Positions 7,820 through 14,180 of a DNA stretch of 27,677 bases are shown here, piece by piece. Source of the DNA: SXOA01 sp051004015 (lineage in GTDB: Bacteria; Planctomycetota; Planctomycetia; Pirellulales; Pirellulaceae); the NCBI GenBank assembly GCA_051004015.1, contig JBPCKT010000151.1:1-27677 (forward strand). The letters are read 5' to 3'. Below the pieces are notes generated by a model. The model had not been told where the DNA came from. It saw only the letters and a program-made list of their open reading frames with translations, and did no database searches. The translations under genes were made by a program, and so were the position numbers. The first letter of the stretch is position 1. Every line of letters starts with the position of its first letter.

Positions 7820-7919
7820 TGGCGGAAGTGCATGGGAATCGAACCCACCGGCCGAGCGGTTAACGCTCAGCCCAGCAGTTTTGAAGACTGAGGCCGCCAC
7901 CAGGCGTACAAGCACTTCC
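7820..7919 (-). tRNA. selC: tRNA-Sec (anticodon TCA)
   Basis: 100 bases including an encoded CCA (7820-7822). Acceptor stem of eight pairs, GGAAGTGC / GCACTTCC (7912-7919 with 7824-7831), a five-pair T stem around TTCGATT (the bacterial 8+5 geometry of tRNA-Sec), anticodon loop CTTCAAA at 7880-7886 with TCA at 7882-7884, and a long variable arm with a nine-pair stem GGCTGAGCG / CGCTCGGCC. The discriminator is G. It reads UGA as selenocysteine with SelA, SelB and SelD, none of which is in the window. The fifth anticodon-stem pair appears mismatched. T6 follows the CCA (7814-7819). Confidence 0.95.
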
Positions 7920-7928
7920 GTGAGTGCG

Positions 7929-7958
7929 ATTCTACCATCGGCCGTGCGGATTGTGTAA
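7929..7958 (-). promoter_or_regulatory. Candidate selC promoter
   Basis: On the minus strand TTACAC (7953-7958), 18 bases, TAGAAT (7929-7934). Transcription would start a few bases before the tRNA 5' end at 7919. The -35 is only a moderate match. Confidence 0.4.
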
Positions 7959-7976
7959 TTCAGGAACATTGCGCCG

Positions 7977-8022
7977 AGCCGCAACGAAGCCAGACCGCAG
8001 TATAATACCGCTCGTTGCGGCT
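7977..8022. promoter_or_regulatory. Inverted repeat around a TATAAT box, upstream of the 8053 gene
   Basis: A perfect 11-bp inverted repeat, AGCCGCAACGA (7977-7987) and TCGTTGCGGCT (8012-8022), encloses 24 bases containing TATAAT at 8001-8006. TATAAT is 46 bases before the ATG at 8053. I see no -35 consensus. The arrangement suggests either an operator clamping a promoter or a stem-loop in the DNA. Confidence 0.45.
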
Positions 8023-8052
8023 AATACTTATTCCTTTCCCAGGAGTTCCGTC

Positions 8053-8397
8053 ATGAAATCCCTGCTCTTTGCGTTGGCAGTTATTCTTCCCCTACTCGGC
8101 ACTGCGATACTCGGGGCCGAAGAGACGGATGAGTCGTATATCCAAGTGGAAATCAACGGGATTCTGGAGACGGGAATTGTCACCATCGGCGGAGAGACGA
8201 CGGGGACGATTATCAAGGTGGGCAAAGTCACCTGGGAATTGGACCTGGCGGGCAACAAGGATTTCATCGCGCTGGCGGAGAAGCTCAACAAGCAGCCGGT
8301 CGTCGTCACCGGCCGCTATCAGCAGAAGCCGGGGGTTGAAATCCCCGTGCGGCACATCGTGACGGTCAAGACGTTGAAGGGGGCGAAGGGGAAGTGA
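8053..8397 (+). CDS. Small exported protein, OB-fold-like, function unknown
   Basis: 114 residues. The ATG at 8053 follows AGGAG (8041-8045) by seven bases and gives a clean Sec signal (MKSLLFALAVILPLLGTAILGA, cut near residue 22); the longer open frame upstream is not used. The mature part of about 92 residues alternates beta-strand-like segments (IQVEINGILETGIVTIG, TWELDLAG, VVVTGRYQ, RHIVTVKTL) around one helix (FIALAEKLNK), a pattern like a small OB barrel. I do not recognise the family. It stands alone between selC and a convergent Uma2-like gene. Confidence 0.85.
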   Translation: MKSLLFALAVILPLLGTAILGAEETDESYIQVEINGILETGIVTIGGETTGTIIKVGKVTWELDLAGNKDFIALAEKLNKQPVVVTGRYQQKPGVEIPVRHIVTVKTLKGAKGK

Positions 8398-8407
8398 GGC
8401 GGTTTCT

Positions 8408-8431
8408 GGCAGTCTGGAAGCCTACCCCACG
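8408..8431. repeat. GTAGG-stem-TCC-stem palindrome between convergent genes
   Basis: Matches 14031-14054 in 23 of 24 bases. Read on the minus strand it is GTAGG, then stem, loop TCC, stem; here one stem base (AGTCT opposite AGCCT) has changed. It sits between the stops at 8397 and 8432, where a bidirectional terminator would be expected. Confidence 0.7.
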
Positions 8432-9040
8432 TTAGTTCTCATCGCCGCCACTGATTTTCTCCTCCTCCCCAAATTCCACTCCTTCATAGATGTCCGCCAG
8501 GCGAAGCTCGCAGCCGATGCCGGGGAGGGGGATGGTCGCATCCAAGCCGTGGTAATCGAATAGCAGCCACTGGCCGTTCGCCTGCCGGACGAAGCGGTCC
8601 ACGGCCGGGCGGTTTTGGGCCACCAAGATGTATTCCTGGAGAGACGGTAGCGAGCGGTAGAATTCGAATTTGAGGCCGCGATTGTAGCTTTCCGTTGTGG
8701 GGGAGAGGACTTCGAAGAGGGTGTGAGGATTGGTGATTGCGCCCGGGTCAAACGCATGGACGCAATATTCGCGGGGTGAAACGCCAACATCCGCATACGT
8801 GTGGACCCGTTTTGCATCCATCGCATAGCGCTGCCCGCTGATCCAAGGCTGCCAGTCTGTTCGGCGAAGGGCTTGGCACAAATTCCCGAGGATATTTCCG
8901 CTGATGACGCAATGCCGAGTCGATTTGACCGGCATTTCCAAGACAATGCCGTCACGATACTCGTGCTTGTCCTCTGCGACTTCTTCGCGTGCCAGATACT
9001 CTTGCAGGGAAAGAGTTCGACAGATGGTTGCGAGGCTCAT
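8432..9040 (-). CDS. Uma2-family restriction-endonuclease-like protein (DUF820)
   Basis: 202 residues. The PD-(D/E)xK nuclease-like core is visible: SLQEYLAREEVAEDKHEYRDG at the N-terminus, the Asp of YADVGVSP, then LFEVLSPTTESYNRGLKFEFYRSLPSLQEYILV, the Uma2 signature with its EVLS glutamate and a Lys shortly after. The family is very abundant in cyanobacteria and planctomycetes, often in many copies, with unknown cellular role; a restriction-like nuclease is only presumed. The last ten residues, EEKISGGDEN, lie beyond the conserved core and are identical to the end of the SPFH protein 1.1 kb away. It converges on the 8053 gene. Confidence 0.9.
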   Translation of the reverse strand: MSLATICRTLSLQEYLAREEVAEDKHEYRDGIVLEMPVKSTRHCVISGNILGNLCQALRRTDWQPWISGQRYAMDAKRVHTYADVGVSPREYCVHAFDPGAITNPHTLFEVLSPTTESYNRGLKFEFYRSLPSLQEYILVAQNRPAVDRFVRQANGQWLLFDYHGLDATIPLPGIGCELRLADIYEGVEFGEEEKISGGDEN

Positions 9041-9106
9041 TTTTTGCCAATCGCCTTTTGCTCGTTCGATAGTCTGACGGACAAGAAAAAGATTTGCTAT
9101 AGAGTC

Positions 9107-9412
9107 CTATCGAGGTACATCGACCGAAAACTCAACTGGCGTCGGCATTTCCTTGCCGCTATCGCGAAAGCCCATCGTGTCCTGGCGTCCGTTGAAGTAG
9201 CTCCGATATTGGCGAACATTGTGCTCCAAGGCACCAGGAAAAAAACCGCAGACGCTATTGACGTACTCATCTTCGGTGAGCATCAAGGGATGATGCCCGG
9301 TGATTTGTAGCGCTAGTTGGTGCCAGAGTAAGCGATCACCGTAGGAAACAAGTAGCTCGTCCGGGAGGGGCATGATGATGGGCTTTCTCGGAATGAAGCT
9401 CTTTTTGGACAT
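9107..9412 (-). CDS. Hypothetical protein
   Basis: 101 residues, ATG at 9412, no clear ribosome site. Composition is ordinary for a soluble protein: a basic start (KKSFIPRKP), then LPDELLVSYGDRLLWHQLALQITGHHPLMLTEDEYVNSVCGFFPGALEHNVRQYRSYF, which looks like two or three helices. No signal peptide or membrane segment. I recognise no family. It lies between the Uma2-like and SPFH genes on the same strand. GC content around it is lower than in its neighbours, which could mean an acquired gene. It could be a partner of the Uma2-like protein, but nothing proves it. Confidence 0.6.
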   Translation of the reverse strand: MSKKSFIPRKPIIMPLPDELLVSYGDRLLWHQLALQITGHHPLMLTEDEYVNSVCGFFPGALEHNVRQYRSYFNGRQDTMGFRDSGKEMPTPVEFSVDVPR

Positions 9413-9531
9413 GTTCGCCTCGCAAGACAGAAATTATGAATCAGCAAACGCGAGTATCCCTAGATACTGCATCAACCAGAAGCGTCCAAGACTCGCGTTC
9501 CGACGGAGGACCGTGGGAACGATGAATGGCG

Positions 9532-9553
9532 CGCGACGGAGTCGCGGCCTACT
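9532..9553. repeat. GTAGG-stem-TCC-stem palindrome after the SPFH gene
   Basis: On the minus strand GTAGGC leads into CGCGAC-TCC-GTCGCG (9532-9546). It follows the stop of the SPFH gene directly, just as the related palindrome at 8408-8431 follows the stop of the Uma2-like gene. Confidence 0.65.
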
Positions 9554-10915
9554 TTAGTTCTCATCCCCGCCAGAAATCTTCTCTTCCACCTTGTCCGCTT
9601 GCCAGGCGATGGCGGTGATGGTGCGGGTGACGTCGAGGGGGTTGGTGGTGGCGGCGAGCTGGCTGGTGCAGACGACGACCATCTCGCCGGCGGGGGTGTC
9701 CTGGATGGCGAATGCGCCAGCGACCATCTGTGTGTTGAACTTGAGAAGCTGCATTGCGTTCTCGGGCGTGCTGGGGCCGCAGACCGAGGCGTAGGAAATC
9801 AGCGGGTGGCCGGCTTCGTCCTTCTGGTCGAACCGGACTGTGACGGTTTGCTTTCTCAGCGAGCCGATGGGCACGACGATCTGCCAGGCATCGCCGGTTT
9901 CGGAAAGTTTCCAGCCGGAGCTGTTGACGACGGAGCGGACAAGCTGCTTGGGATCGGCGACGGGGGGAGCGGCGGTTTTGAGAGCGCCGAAGTCCATGCC
10001 GGCGGGGGGAGCGGCCCGGCCGCTTGAAGCGGCCGGGTCGCTGGCGAATTGGTTCGGGTTCACCCGCGCGCCGCTTTGTATGGCTTGCTGGATCAGGCCG
10101 GGCATCATCATGCCGTAGCCTGCCCCCATGCCCATTCCCATCGCGCTGCCGCCGGTCCCTTGATTTTCGGCCATCTTGCCCATGCTGTTGGCGGCTTGGA
10201 ACACGGTGTAGGCCTGCAGGTCGCCGATGACTCCCATGCTGCTGCGGGTGTCGATGGCCTTTTGCACTTCCTCCGGCGGCGTGATGGCGTTGATGAAGAA
10301 CTCGCGGAGCTCCAGGCCGTACTTGGTGAACTCGCCGGCGATGCCGCTCAGGGCGCTGCCGGAGATTTCGTCGAACTGGGCCGGCAGGTCGAGCATGCTG
10401 GTCTGCCGTGTGGCGAGCATGTCGGTGAGGCGGCTGACGATGAGGTCCTTGAGGTATTGCGAGATGTCCTCGGTGGTGTATTTGCCGACGGTGCCGACCA
10501 GCGTATCGAGAAACGTGTTGCTGTCCGCCACGCGGAACGCAAACTTGCCGTTGGCCCGCAGGCGGATGATGCCAAAATCTTTGTCACGCACGGTGATGGG
10601 CTGGCGGGTTCCCCATTTCTGGTCGACGAAGGTCTGCTTGCCGATGAAATAGACCTGGGCCTGGAACGGCGACTTCTCCCACGGGATGGTCAGCAGCCGC
10701 GTGAGGATCGGCACGTTCATCGTCACGAGCGTGTGGCGGCCCGGGCCGAATTTGTCCTGGGCCTTGCCGCCGTAAACGAACACCGCCTCCTGGTTGGGCT
10801 GCACGATGAGCTGGGCCCCGATCTTGATATCGGCGGAACCTTCCGGCGGCTGGCGGTGGACAATCTCGCGGTTGGTGTTGTCGAAGAACTGGAGGACTTC
10901 AATTCGGATGCCCAT
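9554..10915 (-). CDS. SPFH/band 7 protein with a C-terminal YbjN-like domain
   Basis: 453 residues from the ATG at 10915 (MGIRIEVLQFFDN); a longer frame reading to 11041 runs through an inverted repeat and is rejected. About 35-250 is an SPFH domain: IKIGAQLIVQPNQEAVFVYGGKAQDKFGPGRHTL, then LRANGKFAFRVAD and a helix-rich end. Residues near 255-290 form a Gly/Met-rich linker (MGMGMGAGYGMMMPG). The C-terminal part (about 325-440; WQIVVPIGSLRKQTVTVRF, LLKFNTQMVAGAFAI) resembles the YbjN / type III chaperone-like fold, by inference. Related bacterial proteins are called virion-core-protein-like or YdjI-like. No transmembrane segment is evident. It ends in EEKISGGDEN, shared with the Uma2-like protein. 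Confidence 0.88.
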   Translation of the reverse strand: MGIRIEVLQFFDNTNREIVHRQPPEGSADIKIGAQLIVQPNQEAVFVYGGKAQDKFGPGRHTLVTMNVPILTRLLTIPWEKSPFQAQVYFIGKQTFVDQKWGTRQPITVRDKDFGIIRLRANGKFAFRVADSNTFLDTLVGTVGKYTTEDISQYLKDLIVSRLTDMLATRQTSMLDLPAQFDEISGSALSGIAGEFTKYGLELREFFINAITPPEEVQKAIDTRSSMGVIGDLQAYTVFQAANSMGKMAENQGTGGSAMGMGMGAGYGMMMPGLIQQAIQSGARVNPNQFASDPAASSGRAAPPAGMDFGALKTAAPPVADPKQLVRSVVNSSGWKLSETGDAWQIVVPIGSLRKQTVTVRFDQKDEAGHPLISYASVCGPSTPENAMQLLKFNTQMVAGAFAIQDTPAGEMVVVCTSQLAATTNPLDVTRTITAIAWQADKVEEKISGGDEN

Positions 10916-10930
10916 GGCGGACTCGGGGGG

Positions 10931-11069
10931 AAAGCGGAGGTCGGAAAGCGGACAGCGGATAATAATGCGACGAAAACCGTTGTAAACGATTCGCACGCAT
11001 TTTTCCAGCAGTATTTCGTCCGCAGCGGCCAAGTATTGCATCCGCTTTCGGCTTTCCGACCTCCGCTTT
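10931..11069. repeat. Inverted repeat pair made of heptamers (MITE-like)
   Basis: Arms 10931-10960 and 11040-11069 are inverted copies with 28 of 30 bases matching, including a perfect 19 bases (10931-10949 with 11051-11069). Each arm consists of four 7-bp units of the form NNNCGGA: AAGCGGA, GGTCGGA, AAGCGGA, CAGCGGA. The arms enclose 79 bases with no gene. The element sits between the SPFH gene and the exported protein gene upstream of it. Confidence 0.8.
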
Positions 11070-11079
11070 TGGCCTCTAC

Positions 11080-12888
11080 CTACTCCTTCCTCAGCACGGC
11101 CGCACGCAGTTCAAAGCCATCGGGCGAGACGGCCATGGAAGTGCCGGTCGGCAGCAGGTTGGGTGCGAGGGCGTCGAACTTCGGCAGGGCGGCAGCGGGG
11201 GCTTTGGCGGCGGAATTGCCGAGCAGGACGAACCTGAGAGCCTGGGCTCGCAAGGAGCTTTTGCTCGTGACCTTCGCGTCCCGTACCGCGTCATAATCCA
11301 GCCGACCGGACTGGTCGCTGCGCATAAAGCCGCGGAGGCAGGTGCGGTCGTTCTCTTGCTTCGCCGTCCAAAGGGCGAGCTGCTTGTAGGCGGGGTCCTC
11401 GACGAGCGGCTTCACTTTTTCCTTGCCAGCGAGTTTGGAGCGGAGCCAGGCGACGTCGGTGCAGAGGATAGTGAGGGTCGGAGTGATGCCGTAGGCCTGG
11501 ATGGACTTGGTGTTCTTGGGGGCGTCCGCATCAGGCTCGCTAAAGAGCGGCTCGCCGTCGGGTGCTGAGCGAAGCGGATTGCCGGCTACGACTTCATCTT
11601 TAATCAACATCGGGTCATCTCGCGTGAGCCCTGGCATTTTCTTGGCAAGTTTTGCCTGCTCCTTGCTCTGCACGCCAATGAGCAAGCGGAAACCGGTGGG
11701 ATTGGAAGGGTCCTTGGCCCGGTGCGAATCGCCCACTTCAAAGATGCCGGGGCCCATTCGCGATATTACGTCCGTACGCACATCAACACCCTTTGCCAGC
11801 CGCAGGTCGGCGAGAATCGAGTTGAAGATCCCCGGCTCATCGAGCTTCTCATCCACCCAATCACCCGCCCCTTCCAGCGCCGCGGCAAAGTCCCAGTTCC
11901 AAGAGATGTAACTGCCCACGTCGGCTTCGACCCAGGCGGGGGGCTCGATGGCATTGCCGGGCTTCATGTCGGCCAGGCGCATCCCTTTCTCGAAAGGCCG
12001 CCGGGCGACGATCAGGCTGGCGACTTCAAAGTCGTGGCTCTTGTCCGGCTGCAGCGTGACGACCCCGCCGATGCTGGTGACCGCATTCACCCCTTGCTTG
12101 CGGGCAATGGCGATCCGGTCTCTGACTCTGACGCCCGGCACCTTGGTGTCCACCTTTTTCCGCAGCAACTCGGCGAGCGCGAACGGGCGGACGAACCACC
12201 GCACGTCGGTCCCCTTTTCGCCGGCCAGCTTGCGGGACTGAGTATCGACCTTTTGGAAATCGCTGTCCTGGGAGAGGCTCGATTTTTCACCGGCCTCCCA
12301 CTGTTTCAGCAGCTTGTCGGCGGCCGCTGCGGAACTGGTGGCCGCGAAGAGGTCCCCCTGGGTGATGTGAATGCAGACGCTGGAATCCTTCCCGGCGGCG
12401 GAGGCGACTTCATAAGTGACGACCTCGGCTCCCGCGGTCTTCTTCGCGGCGCGCTTGGCTTTGCGGCCTTCAAAATACTTCTCCGCCTCGGCCATCACCC
12501 GCTTCACTTCGCCCGCATCCTCTTTCCCGCCCGCCAGGAAGACGAGAGCAGGCTGCTTCGCCTCCCCTTCCAGAACGGCCAGTGCCGCGGGCTCCTTGAA
12601 TTTGGCAATATCGGCCCAATCCAGTCCGAGGGCCGGCTTGGGATTGAGGGGCGCGGCAATCTCCCCCTTTTGCAGCTCGGCGTAGAACGGCGCAAAGTCC
12701 TTGCCCGCGAACATCGACCCAAGCGCCGTCTTCTGCCACTTCGCAGCCGCTTCGCTCGGCTTATCGAGCAGGAGCACCAGACTGGCTGACGCGGGAAGCT
12801 TGTCTTCCGGAACGGCGGCGCGACTCAGGGTGCCGACCGCTAGCATTCCAGCAATCAAGATGAGTCCGGCCCAGATGCGATAAGACAT
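11080..12888 (-). CDS. Large exported protein, planctomycete type, function unknown
   Basis: 602 residues from the ATG at 12888, preceded by GGAGG seven bases upstream; the frame extends further upstream without support. A Sec signal (MSYRIWAGLILIAGMLAVGTLSRA) is followed by LPASASLVLLLDKPSEAAAKWQKTALGSMFAGKDFAPF, an opening I associate with a group of planctomycete secreted proteins similar to DUF3352, though the match is from memory. The rest is mixed alpha/beta without recognisable catalytic motifs. Repeated phrases such as ALAVLEGEAKQPALVFLAGGKED and LLIGVQSKEQAKLAKKMPGL suggest two related halves. It is last upstream of the SPFH gene on the same strand; no functional link is evident. Confidence 0.85.
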   Translation of the reverse strand: MSYRIWAGLILIAGMLAVGTLSRAAVPEDKLPASASLVLLLDKPSEAAAKWQKTALGSMFAGKDFAPFYAELQKGEIAAPLNPKPALGLDWADIAKFKEPAALAVLEGEAKQPALVFLAGGKEDAGEVKRVMAEAEKYFEGRKAKRAAKKTAGAEVVTYEVASAAGKDSSVCIHITQGDLFAATSSAAAADKLLKQWEAGEKSSLSQDSDFQKVDTQSRKLAGEKGTDVRWFVRPFALAELLRKKVDTKVPGVRVRDRIAIARKQGVNAVTSIGGVVTLQPDKSHDFEVASLIVARRPFEKGMRLADMKPGNAIEPPAWVEADVGSYISWNWDFAAALEGAGDWVDEKLDEPGIFNSILADLRLAKGVDVRTDVISRMGPGIFEVGDSHRAKDPSNPTGFRLLIGVQSKEQAKLAKKMPGLTRDDPMLIKDEVVAGNPLRSAPDGEPLFSEPDADAPKNTKSIQAYGITPTLTILCTDVAWLRSKLAGKEKVKPLVEDPAYKQLALWTAKQENDRTCLRGFMRSDQSGRLDYDAVRDAKVTSKSSLRAQALRFVLLGNSAAKAPAAALPKFDALAPNLLPTGTSMAVSPDGFELRAAVLRKE

Positions 12889-12991
12889 GGTTTCTTCCTC
12901 CGTTGACACTTGCATTCTCGCGGCCCGAACAGGGGGCAGAGAGCGTGCCACCATTGTAGCGCGCCGGAGCCTCCAGAATAAGCGACCTCAC

Positions 12992-13846
12992 TTACGGCCC
13001 CGTCATCCGATTCACCATCCAGTCTCCCAAACTCGGCGAAAGCTGGGACATCGCGAACAGCACTTTCGATTTGCACGGCATCACCAGCTCCTTCTTCCGT
13101 CGTTCGCAGGCCGAAAGGATCTTCCTCGCCAACCGGTCGGGCTCAATGCCGCGGAGCTTCACTCCGCCCCCCGGTTCACCGGCCGATCCCGGCAGGTTGT
13201 TCGCCTGGTCGGCATAGCGCTGGCCGGCGTCGTCCCGCTTGATGGGGCCGGGGCAGACGAGCAAGACGTGCAGCCCTTCGGGCTCGAGCTCCAGCCGCAG
13301 TTGCTGAGTGTACGCGGCGACGGCAAATTTCGTGGCCGGATACGCCCCGAGATATTTCGACGCCGACTTGGAAGCCAGCGAGCCAATGTTGACCAGGTGG
13401 CCGCGACTCTTGAGCAAATGCGGCGCGGCGGCGCGGGTGCAGCGGACCAGGGCCAGAAAATTCAGCTCCCACATTTCCTGGAACTGCTGCGGCGTGGTGT
13501 CGAGCACTTTTCCGCGGCCGGACTTCCCCGCGCAATTGACCAGCACGTCGAGTTGCCCAAAGCGGTCGAGCGTGGAGCCGATAAGCGCCGAGACCTGGTC
13601 ATCCTGCGTGATGTCGCAGGCAATGCCCACCGCGGCCCGCCGCTCAATGCCGCTCCCCTTCACGGGGCCGGTCGTCAACTCGGTCGATTGCCCGCGGACC
13701 TGGTCGGCAGCCGTCTTCAATCGCCCGGCATCGCGGGCGGCCAGCACCACGGTGCTCCCGGCCGCGAACAGTTGCCGGGCAATCGCCAGCCCCAGGCCGG
13801 AAGACCCGCCGGTCACAATCGCCACTTTGTTTTGCCAATAGGACAT
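12992..13846 (-). CDS. Short-chain dehydrogenase/reductase
   Basis: 284 residues from the ATG at 13846 (MSYWQNKVAIVTGG); a longer frame reads the repeat upstream and is rejected. Classical SDR motifs: cofactor loop TGGSSGLG at 12-19, NCAG at 104-107, catalytic Ser156, Tyr169 and Lys173 (YPATK). An Arg at position 38 (AARD) favours NADP(H), by inference. Between strands beta-2 and beta-3 there is an insertion of about 20 residues (52-71, rich in Gly and Thr) that typical members lack. The C-terminal helix LFAMSQLSPSLGDWMVNRM resembles SDRs of the DHRS7/SDR34 type. Substrate unknown. The divergent neighbour is the LEPR protein gene. Confidence 0.92.
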   Translation of the reverse strand: MSYWQNKVAIVTGGSSGLGLAIARQLFAAGSTVVLAARDAGRLKTAADQVRGQSTELTTGPVKGSGIERRAAVGIACDITQDDQVSALIGSTLDRFGQLDVLVNCAGKSGRGKVLDTTPQQFQEMWELNFLALVRCTRAAAPHLLKSRGHLVNIGSLASKSASKYLGAYPATKFAVAAYTQQLRLELEPEGLHVLLVCPGPIKRDDAGQRYADQANNLPGSAGEPGGGVKLRGIEPDRLARKILSACERRKKELVMPCKSKVLFAMSQLSPSLGDWMVNRMTGP

Positions 13847-13873
13847 GGAACAAATTCCAAAAAAAGGCGGGTT

Positions 13874-13952
13874 GGGACACGGAGAACATGGAAGACACGG
13901 CCAGGCGACGAAAGAATGCTTCTTTGCGTGTCCTCCGTGTTTTCCGTGTCCC
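13874..13952. repeat. 27-bp inverted repeat pair with 9-bp units
   Basis: Arms 13874-13900 and 13926-13952 match as inverted copies in 23 of 27 bases. Each arm is three 9-bp units (GACACGGAG, AACATGGAA, GACACGGCC on the left). The 25 bases between hold a further palindrome, AAAGAA-TGC-TTCTTT (13911-13925). It lies just upstream of the SDR gene. Similar cacggag-type repeats occur between genes of many bacteria, from general knowledge. Confidence 0.8.
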
Positions 13953-14030
13953 TCTTTTCTGCTGTCTTTGTTAAGTAAATCTACGCCGCGGATTCTAGCG
14001 GAAAATGCCACTCCAATCGCGGTAAATCCG

Positions 14031-14054
14031 GGCAGGCTGGAAGCCTACCCCACG
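14031..14054. repeat. GTAGG-stem-TCC-stem palindrome, second copy
   Basis: Same 24-base unit as 8408-8431 with one difference. AGGCT (14034-14038), GGA, AGCCT (14042-14046) on the plus strand. Apart from this and the inverted repeat at 13874-13952, the gap 13847-14180 shows only a candidate promoter at 14060. Confidence 0.7.
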
Positions 14055-14059
14055 CAAAC

Positions 14060-14087
14060 TTGACTCGGGACCGTTTCGACCTAGAGT
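14060..14087 (+). promoter_or_regulatory. Candidate promoter for the LEPR protein gene
   Basis: TTGACT (14060-14065), 16 bases, TAGAGT (14082-14087). The start would be about 87 bases before the ATG at 14181. A 7-bp inverted repeat, GGGACCG (14067-14073) and CGGTCCC (14117-14123), overlaps it. Confidence 0.4.
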
Positions 14088-14180
14088 TCAGATGGCGTAC
14101 AGGGCAGCCGAAGTCTCGGTCCCTAGCCACACCTCACCGACTCCGCATCTCTTGATTTCCTCTGTCAGGGAACCTGTCTC

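Noticed and set aside
7045..7919. Integrated island at selC
   Set aside because: Only hicAB lies there; no integrase, no repeat of the tRNA 3' end, and the next gene (cobL) is a core gene. Kept only as a possibility in the selC finding.
7820..7919. Selenoprotein gene next to selC
   Set aside because: I found no interrupted frame with a TGA where homologues have Cys or Sec in the neighbouring genes.
7770..7958. Short plus-strand frame containing GGSAWESNPP
   Set aside because: It is a translation of the complement of selC; such frames over tRNA genes are artefacts.
10916..11041. N-terminal extension of the SPFH frame
   Set aside because: It reads the inverted repeat at 10931-11069; the conserved protein starts MGIRIEV.
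13847..14011. N-terminal extension of the SDR frame
   Set aside because: It reads the 27-bp inverted repeat and is rich in His, Lys, Pro and Cys; the SDR fold starts at the ATG at 13846.
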